From: Oscillospiraceae bacterium
GTDB taxonomy: Bacteria > Bacillota > Clostridia > Oscillospirales > Oscillospiraceae
Length of the DNA stretch: 10,127 nucleotides
Direction of reading: 5' to 3'
NCBI GenBank assembly: GCA_904501855.1
Contig: CAJGCI010000065.1
Span: 1 to 10,127, forward strand
This document shows, piece by piece, positions 5,948-10,127 of the stretch. Made by a program: the position numbers and the translations under genes. The first letter of the stretch is position 1; every line of letters starts with the position of its first letter. The notes below the pieces were generated by a model. That model searched no databases. It had not been told where the DNA came from and saw only the letters and a program-made list of their open reading frames with translations.

Positions 5948-6910
5948 TTATTTGTCGTCCTCATACTGTTTGTCGTAATTTGCCTGCATGATGGTCACGA
6001 GTTTGGTGATCAGGTCACAGGTCGGGCATGGGATGCCGTACTTCTTTCCCCGTTTTACGATGGCTCCGTTGAGCACATCGATCTCCGTCTGGCGCCGGAA
6101 CATGAGCATGTCCTGTGCCATGGACGGGAAGTAGTCCGTGATTCCTTCGGATGCTTCGCTCTGAAGTTCCTTGACAAAACTCGGAACAGTAAATGGAACA
6201 CCGTCTGCGTTTGCCACTTTGATCGCTTCCGAAATGATCCCCACCACCGTCGCCATGCCGTGCGGATTTGCCAGGATATCCTTGACTTTCAGACGGGTCA
6301 GCGCACTCAGCGGGTTAAACACGCTGTTGACGATGGCCTTGCGCCATACCAGCGGCTTGACATCCTCCTGAAAGACCGCATAGCATCCGCCGTCGTTAAA
6401 GCATTTTTCCAGATGTTTTCCCACCGCATCGGTGGCCGGTCCGTTTTCCACGGCACCGAAATTCATCTGTACACCGTCGATGGGAGACGAGATGCATTTT
6501 CCCGGGCCGTCCAGTGCCGTTCCGATGACACCGGATCCGTACATGACATGCTGCGGATCCGCTTTGGCAAGAAGGATGTCTTCGTTGCCAAGGCCGTTCA
6601 TCAGAGAGACCAGAACGGTGTTTTCGCCGATACAGGGCTCTGCCGTTTTCAGTGCGTCCTTGGCCTGTGTGGCTTTCGTCATGAAGATGACCACATCCAT
6701 GATGCCGATATCGTCGGCATTCAGTGCCGTCTTGAAACCGGTAAGATGATATGTCTCATCCGGATAGATCACGAAGGTCATTCCATCCTTCGCCACTTTC
6801 TCCATGTGTTCCCGATACGGATCCACCAGCGTGATATCCGCACCGCCCTTCCGCAGATAGGAAGCAAATACGCTGCCCGCTGCTCCGGAACCGATCATTG
6901 CGATTTTCAT
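5948..6910 (-). CDS. panE: 2-dehydropantoate 2-reductase (PanE/ApbA) family, likely a 2-oxoacid reductase
   Basis: A 320-residue NAD(P)-dependent reductase. The nucleotide-binding motif GSGAAG is at 7-12. The residues known to be catalytic in ketopantoate reductases are in place: Asn105 (LMNGLGNE), Lys191 in WRKAIVNSVFNP, Ser263 in PSMAQD, and Glu276 in RRQTEIDVLNG. The second strand ends LVD, with Asp30 where NADP-specific enzymes such as the E. coli protein carry Arg, so NADH is the more likely cofactor. PanE-family enzymes can reduce branched-chain 2-oxoacids to 2-hydroxyacids, as known in Lactococcus. The location between a CoA-transferase and a 2-oxoacid oxidoreductase, away from other pantothenate genes, favours that role over CoA synthesis, but this is inference. 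GGGGGAG lies seven bases before the ATG. The 113-nt gap to the CoA-transferase (6911-7024) shows no gene or clear terminator. Confidence 0.88.
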   Translation of the reverse strand: MKIAMIGSGAAGSVFASYLRKGGADITLVDPYREHMEKVAKDGMTFVIYPDETYHLTGFKTALNADDIGIMDVVIFMTKATQAKDALKTAEPCIGENTVLVSLMNGLGNEDILLAKADPQHVMYGSGVIGTALDGPGKCISSPIDGVQMNFGAVENGPATDAVGKHLEKCFNDGGCYAVFQEDVKPLVWRKAIVNSVFNPLSALTRLKVKDILANPHGMATVVGIISEAIKVANADGVPFTVPSFVKELQSEASEGITDYFPSMAQDMLMFRRQTEIDVLNGAIVKRGKKYGIPCPTCDLITKLVTIMQANYDKQYEDDK

Positions 6911-7024
6911 TGGTTAACTCCCCCTTTTCCTCCATGGTTCTTTTTTATTTCCCGACTGCACGGCCCTCTGTGCCTCAGCGGCCGGCGATCGATTCGTTTC
7001 GTTTTTTCCTGTCCGGTGATGTTC

Positions 7025-8326
7025 TCAGAGCATCAGTCCCGCCTTCTTCGCCTGGGAAGTCAGTTCCTCCCGGAAGTCCGGATGGGCGATGGCGATGAGC
7101 CGTTTCGCACGCTCATCGATGGGCTGGTTCTGAATATCCGCCAGTCCGAACTCCGTGACCACGTACTGCACATCCGACCGCAGTGTGGTGACACTGGCTC
7201 CCAGAGGCAGCGTCAGACTGATTTTCGAATGAAGATTTCCTTCCTTGTCCGTCCGTGTGGACGGCATGGCGATAAAGGACTGGCCGCCTTCCGACCAGTG
7301 CGCTCCCTTTACGAAGTCATACTGTCCGCCGGTGCCGGAGTACTGGCGCTGCCCGATACTCTCGGCGCAGATCTGGCCGGTGAGATCCACCTCCATGGCC
7401 GCGTTGATGGATACCACCTTGTCGTTCTGGCAGATCACTCTGGGATCGTTCACATAGGCAAACGCCCGGGAAAGCAGATCCTTCCGGTTGTTCATAAAGT
7501 CATAGAGGCGCTGCGGTCCGGCGGCAAAACCGAAGACGGTCTTTCCGGGATACAGTTTTTTCCGGCTGTTGTCTACGGCGCCGCATTCGATCAGGTCGAC
7601 CATGGCCTCCACGAACATCTCCGTATGGATGCCCAGATGTTTCTTGTCTCTCAGAAACGTCCCTACCGCAGTGCCGAGGTTTCCGATCCCCAGCTGGATG
7701 CAGGAACCGTCCTCCACCCGTTCGCAGATATATCCCGCGATCTTCTCTTCCACCTCACCCGGCGTGGATGACTTCAGGGGATAAAGGTCCGCGGATGCCT
7801 CCGTATAGTAGTCCACACGGTCGGCGGGGATCATCGTCCCTTCGCCGGGCACGAAAGGCACGCGGTCATTGATCTGGGCGATCACCAGCATGTCATCCGT
7901 GATCACATCGGCAGGCAGCGGGCACACGCCCTGACTGAGCATCCCGTTCTCATCCGGTCCGGTCACCTGAAGGATGATCACATCCGGCTTGTGGTTATGG
8001 ATGCGGTCAAAGGACATATCCGACAGATGGATCGGCTGATAAAAAAGATTGGGCTTGAACCGCATGCTCAGTCGTTCCACCGGACCGAGGAACCAGTTCT
8101 TAACCGTTATTTTTTCGTTGTACGGCGGGATATATGCCTTGATCGGGTTCGCCACCATGGCAAGATACAGCGTGAACCCCTCCTTCGTCCCTTTGGTTAT
8201 GGCATCCAGCAGCTGATAGGGCACTCCGATGCCCATGCTGCCGCAGACGATGGCGCCGGGCTTGACAAGTGATGCCGCCTCCTCCATGGAGATAAACCGA
8301 TCTGCATACTGCTCTCTCAAGTTCAT
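7025..8326 (-). CDS. acetyl-CoA hydrolase/transferase family CoA-transferase (4-hydroxybutyrate/butyrate type)
   Basis: A 433-residue protein of the AbfT/Cat family, which moves CoA between an acyl-CoA and acetate or another acid in the cytoplasm. Family motifs: GIGN at 213-216, LGIHTEMFVEAMVDLIECG at 231-249 with Glu236 as the expected catalytic glutamate, a VDLTGQ stretch at 313-318, SIGQRQYSGTGGQYDF at 323-338, and a SEGGQSFIAMPS stretch. The length fits 4-hydroxybutyrate or butyryl-CoA:acetate transferases. The ATG at 8326 is chosen over one 22 codons earlier: GGAGGAGAAGG lies just upstream, and the extension would be a low-complexity AT-rich tract containing promoter-proximal DNA. As first gene of the operon it would release the acid made by the 2-oxoacid oxidoreductase and regenerate acetyl-CoA. 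Exact acyl specificity cannot be read from sequence. Confidence 0.92.
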   Translation of the reverse strand: MNLREQYADRFISMEEAASLVKPGAIVCGSMGIGVPYQLLDAITKGTKEGFTLYLAMVANPIKAYIPPYNEKITVKNWFLGPVERLSMRFKPNLFYQPIHLSDMSFDRIHNHKPDVIILQVTGPDENGMLSQGVCPLPADVITDDMLVIAQINDRVPFVPGEGTMIPADRVDYYTEASADLYPLKSSTPGEVEEKIAGYICERVEDGSCIQLGIGNLGTAVGTFLRDKKHLGIHTEMFVEAMVDLIECGAVDNSRKKLYPGKTVFGFAAGPQRLYDFMNNRKDLLSRAFAYVNDPRVICQNDKVVSINAAMEVDLTGQICAESIGQRQYSGTGGQYDFVKGAHWSEGGQSFIAMPSTRTDKEGNLHSKISLTLPLGASVTTLRSDVQYVVTEFGLADIQNQPIDERAKRLIAIAHPDFREELTSQAKKAGLML

Positions 8327-8350
8327 TTCCTTCTCCTCCGTAATCATGAT

Positions 8351-8387
8351 CAAAAATACGAAAAAAATGAACATTTTTGCATTTTTG
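8351..8387. promoter_or_regulatory. AT-rich imperfect palindrome in the CoA-transferase leader
   Basis: CAAAAAT at 8351-8357 is mirrored by ATTTTTG at 8381-8387, with further partial symmetry between GAAAAAAATG and CATTTTTGC inside. It lies between the promoter and the start codon, where a repressor such as the divergent GntR protein could block transcription. The AT-rich composition makes chance symmetry likely. Confidence 0.3.
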
Positions 8388-8408
8388 TCCATAGTTTTCC
8401 CTAATTTA

Positions 8409-8438
8409 AGTATAATTTTTTCGTTTTTTCAGCGTCAA
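8409..8438 (-). promoter_or_regulatory. sigma-A-type promoter of the CoA-transferase/oxidoreductase operon
   Basis: Read leftward, TTGACG (8438-8433) is followed after 18 bases by TATACT (8414-8409). Each hexamer matches the vegetative consensus at five of six positions. Transcription would begin near 8402, giving a leader of about 75 nt. The -35 box is flanked directly upstream by the hairpin at 8445-8475. Confidence 0.7.
8411..8416 (+). promoter_or_regulatory. consensus -10 box on the opposite strand, overlapping the operon promoter
   Basis: TATAAT reads rightward across the same bases that form the leftward TATACT. The matching -35 is poor: TCCATA at 17-base spacing or TTGTCC at 20. If used, a rightward transcript would start near 8423 and meet the terminator at 8445-8483 after about 60 nt. 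Confidence 0.3.
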
Positions 8439-8444
8439 AAAATA

Positions 8445-8483
8445 AACCGAATCCAGTTTGTGAACGGATTCGGTTCTTTTTTT
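8445..8483 (+). terminator. intrinsic terminator-like hairpin, T-runs on both sides
   Basis: AACCGAATCC at 8445-8454 pairs perfectly with GGATTCGGTT at 8466-8475 around an 11-base loop, followed by CTTTTTTT. Read leftward it is followed by TATTTTTT, so it could stop transcription in both directions. It sits between the divergent CoA-transferase and GntR genes, not behind a gene. It may therefore insulate the two promoters or attenuate a rightward leader. Confidence 0.75.
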
Positions 8484-8523
8484 AGTACACTATTCAGGCC
8501 GCAGACTCATCCCCGTTCCTTTT

Positions 8524-8552
8524 TTGAAACGGATTTCCTGTTTTGGTATTGT
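8524..8552 (+). promoter_or_regulatory. candidate promoter of the GntR-family regulator
   Basis: TTGAAA at 8524-8529 and TATTGT at 8547-8552 are separated by 17 bases. The -35 is good and the -10 weak. It would give a leader of about 200 nt. The rest of the 435-nt divergent region (8327-8761) has no supported gene apart from the sites listed here. Confidence 0.35.
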
Positions 8553-8761
8553 AAAATCAGAAAGGATGCCTCGCGGTTTCCCTTTTGGGTTGCTGAAAAT
8601 AAGCATGGTTTTTTGTGTATTGCGTCCAAAAAAGTGTCATGATAAGCTAAAGACGAACCATATCCATTGATTGCCGAGCGTTCCCCCAAGTCGGCTCTCA
8701 AACGACAAGCAAGAATCACCATCCGTTTTTCTTGCCTCATCTGCCTAAGGAGGGGATTATC

Positions 8762-9511
8762 ATGCCGGAAGAGCTTCAGGAAAGTATTTTTAATCCGGAA
8801 ACGATCGCGCACTATCAGAAGAGCAATCCGTTCAAAAAGCTGCATGCCATCGTCTATGAAGTACTGGAAAACGCCATCATCACCTGTACCATTCCCCCCG
8901 GAACCCGCATCAGTTCCACACAGATCGCCGAACAGTTTAAGATAAGCCGCACGCCCGTGGAAGATGCCATCCTGCGGCTCAGGGAGTCCGGTCTGCTGTG
9001 CACACGTCCCGGGAAAAAGGGGCTCTATACCATTTCCAGCACCGAAACGATGTTTGACATTTCTCTCAGTGATCTGTTTGAGGCGCGCACCGCCATAGAA
9101 TGCCGAGCTGCCTACCGGTGCGCACAGTACAACTTTGATGTGGACCTTGCCAAACTGAAGGCGCTGGCCAATATGTACTATTATTCTTTCGAGAAGAACT
9201 ATTTCCAGAAGTATGCCCTGATCGATCACAATTTTCATAAGTTCATCGTAAAGTCCTGCGGGAACCCGGCACTGGAATCCATGTTCAATACCATCGAAAA
9301 GCAGAGCCGGTACTATTCGATCCGGAGCCAGGCCTATATCCAGCAGCTCAGCGGTGAAAGCAGTCTGAAAGTGATCTCACGGCAGCACATGAACATTTAC
9401 CAGGCCATCGAATCCGGTTCTCCGGAGATGGCAGAACATGCGATGCGTGAACATCTGAACTATGGTCTGATGATGTGTATGCGTTACCGGGATGTGGACA
9501 AATCTCCGTAA
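8762..9511 (+). CDS. GntR-family transcriptional regulator, FCD (FadR-like) subfamily
   Basis: A 249-residue DNA-binding regulator. The winged helix-turn-helix spans about residues 25-92, with IPPGTRISSTQIAEQFKISR followed by TPVEDAILRLRESGLL, the typical GntR recognition region. The C-terminal all-helical FCD ligand domain covers about 104-235; Asp155, His159, His209 and His231 are placed like its metal-binding residues. Such domains usually sense small carboxylic acids, which suits the neighbouring acid-producing operon. The start at 8762 has AAGGAGG eight bases upstream; an ATG ten codons earlier lacks a site. The gene is divergent from the CoA-transferase gene, the common layout for a local regulator, and is closed by a strong terminator at 9607-9638. 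The ligand and target are not shown by the sequence. Confidence 0.92.
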   Translation: MPEELQESIFNPETIAHYQKSNPFKKLHAIVYEVLENAIITCTIPPGTRISSTQIAEQFKISRTPVEDAILRLRESGLLCTRPGKKGLYTISSTETMFDISLSDLFEARTAIECRAAYRCAQYNFDVDLAKLKALANMYYYSFEKNYFQKYALIDHNFHKFIVKSCGNPALESMFNTIEKQSRYYSIRSQAYIQQLSGESSLKVISRQHMNIYQAIESGSPEMAEHAMREHLNYGLMMCMRYRDVDKSP

Positions 9512-9606
9512 CGAAAACTGATCCGTTCCTCTCTCCTGCCGGTTCCGGCAGATGCATCTGCTCTCTGCCTTATGCTGACTTCCTCTTCCGGAACCGCAGT
9601 ATCCTT

Positions 9607-9638
9607 AAAGTCTCCCTGTTCTCCAGGGAGACTTTTTT
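9607..9638 (+). terminator. strong intrinsic terminator after the GntR gene
   Basis: AAAGTCTCCCTG at 9607-9618 pairs perfectly with CAGGGAGACTTT at 9624-9635 around a TTCTC loop, and the T-run continues to 9638. It lies about 95 bases past the regulator's stop codon. Confidence 0.92.
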
Positions 9639-9690
9639 CGCATATGCCGTACGGAAGCGTCCTGACAGGTACTATTCCGCGCCTCTTTCG

Positions 9691-9719
9691 TTGACACCGG
9701 CAGAAAATATTGGTAAAGT
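9691..9719 (+). promoter_or_regulatory. strong sigma-A-type promoter of the 107-residue protein gene
   Basis: Consensus TTGACA at 9691-9696, a 17-base spacer, then TAAAGT at 9714-9719 with a TG extension one base before it. Transcription would begin near 9726, giving a leader of about 58 nt. It stands just downstream of the terminator, so the next gene is transcribed on its own. Confidence 0.75.
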
Positions 9720-9738
9720 ATTAACAGGTCTTAAAACA

Positions 9739-9755
9739 CCGGCTGCTCACGCCGG
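9739..9755 (+). repeat. short hairpin in the 5' leader of the 107-residue protein gene
   Basis: CCGGC at 9739-9743 and GCCGG at 9751-9755 form a five-pair GC stem with a seven-base loop. It begins near the expected transcript start and may protect the mRNA 5' end. No riboswitch class is recognised. Confidence 0.4.
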
Positions 9756-9783
9756 CGAAATCATTATAAAAAGGGGTAACATC

Positions 9784-10107
9784 ATGGCAATCAAACATTT
9801 TGAACATCCTTGCACCGTACACTTTATGGGTTCTCATCCCGGCACCTTCAACATCGACCGCGATGACGAAGCCATGACCATCAAGGGCGAAGCCATCGTA
9901 AAGATCATCAAAAACATCCACTATCCGTTCGAGACCGGCATCTATGAGCCGCACGAGGACGGCAGTGTCCACTACAACGCCAAGCTGAAGAGCGCATTCG
10001 GCAACGGTACTCTGGACGCCGACTTCGACATCGACAAGGACGGCAACATCTCCGGTGGTGCCAAAGGCATCCTGACCTGGGACGGCAAAGCCACCAACTG
10101 GCAGTAA
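9784..10107 (+). CDS. 107-residue hypothetical protein, probably highly expressed
   Basis: I do not recognise this protein. It begins MAIKHFEHPCTVHFMGSHPG, has no signal peptide or membrane segment, is rich in Asp, Gly, His and Lys, and looks mostly beta-stranded (alternating patterns such as TFNID, AMTIKG, SVHYNAKL, TLDADFDI, GILTWDG). Residues 82-89 read DIDKDGNI, like the first part of an EF-hand or dockerin calcium loop, but the acidic residue at the loop's last position is absent. Codons end overwhelmingly in C or G (ATC, AAC, GAC, GGC, CTG), more so than in the neighbours, and the promoter is near consensus; both suggest high expression. GGGG seven bases before the ATG is a modest ribosome binding site. 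An upstream open extension lacks a start signal and crosses the terminator, so it was rejected. Whether it belongs to the neighbouring pathway is unknown. Confidence 0.82.
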   Translation: MAIKHFEHPCTVHFMGSHPGTFNIDRDDEAMTIKGEAIVKIIKNIHYPFETGIYEPHEDGSVHYNAKLKSAFGNGTLDADFDIDKDGNISGGAKGILTWDGKATNWQ

Positions 10108-10127
10108 GAACAGCCCATAACAAGCCC

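Noticed and set aside
6911..7024. CGGCC/GGCCG inverted repeat as a terminator between CoA-transferase and PanE-like genes
   Set aside because: The stem is only five pairs with a long loop, and no T-run follows in the leftward direction. Read-through within one operon is more likely.
5900..7771. A 623-codon open frame on the plus strand
   Set aside because: It runs antisense across the PanE-like and CoA-transferase genes, both of which have clear family motifs. The product has no recognisable domain and no ribosome binding site. It is a by-product of codon bias.
8327..8392. 22-codon N-terminal extension of the CoA-transferase
   Set aside because: It would encode an atypical hydrophobic low-complexity segment, lacks its own ribosome binding site, and overlaps the leader just after the predicted transcript start. 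The ATG at 8326 has an excellent site.
8566..8670. Short plus-strand ORF in the GntR leader (ATG at 8566)
   Set aside because: The only purine-rich stretch abuts the ATG with no spacing, and the peptide has no feature. It is likely chance in an AT-rich leader.
8507..9238. A 243-codon minus-strand frame opposite the GntR regulator
   Set aside because: The regulator on the plus strand has a full winged helix and FCD domain with a good ribosome binding site. The opposite frame has neither.
9475..9783. Upstream extension of the 107-residue protein frame
   Set aside because: It overlaps the end of the GntR gene and crosses a strong terminator and a near-consensus promoter.

Overview
The window looks like chromosomal DNA of an anaerobic Firmicute, most likely a Clostridia-class gut or sludge fermenter. 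The reasons are strong AGGAGG-type ribosome binding sites before nearly every gene, a mid-50s percent G+C feel with AT-rich promoters, a four-subunit ferredoxin-dependent 2-oxoacid oxidoreductase, a CoA-transferase of the 4-hydroxybutyrate/butyryl type, and an FCD-type GntR regulator. No rRNA, tRNA, CRISPR array, insertion sequence or phage gene is visible.

Layout. From 8326 leftward to 1 all genes lie on the minus strand. In transcription order they are: CoA-transferase (8326-7025), PanE/ApbA-type 2-oxoacid reductase (6910-5948), two-cluster ferredoxin subunit (5921-5706), VorB-type alpha subunit (5702-4635), TPP-binding beta subunit (4635-3877), gamma subunit (3875-3321) and a 73-residue acidic helical protein (3284-3063). 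After a 221-nt gap with two hairpins come a 635-residue membrane protein (2841-934), a PaaI-type hotdog thioesterase with a TTG start (859-446) and, after another gap with inverted repeats, the 5' end of an MBL-fold hydrolase gene (188-1, cut by the window). To the right, transcribed on the plus strand, are a GntR/FCD regulator (8762-9511) with a strong terminator behind it and a 107-residue protein of unknown function (9784-10107) with a near-consensus promoter.

How the genes fit together. The core reads as a fermentative 2-oxoacid (probably branched-chain) module. The oxidoreductase would convert a 2-oxoacid plus CoA to acyl-CoA, CO2 and reduced ferredoxin. The CoA-transferase, and perhaps the thioesterase, would release the acid. 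The PanE-like reductase could reduce part of the same oxoacid to a 2-hydroxyacid and so dispose of electrons. The divergent GntR/FCD protein is the obvious candidate regulator. The substrate is inferred, not shown.

Most interesting signal. The small protein at the end of the oxidoreductase operon is a stand-alone copy of a ~70-residue domain that also occurs twice in tandem at the predicted cytoplasmic C-terminus of the neighbouring membrane protein (20 identities in about 69 aligned positions by hand, one 1-residue gap; the two tandem copies are 59/76 identical). This suggests an unrecognised link between the soluble enzyme and a membrane protein with a large extracytoplasmic coiled-coil region. 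Other items to check are a leader ORF and stem-loop before the thioesterase, and overlapping divergent promoters beside a bidirectional terminator in front of the CoA-transferase.
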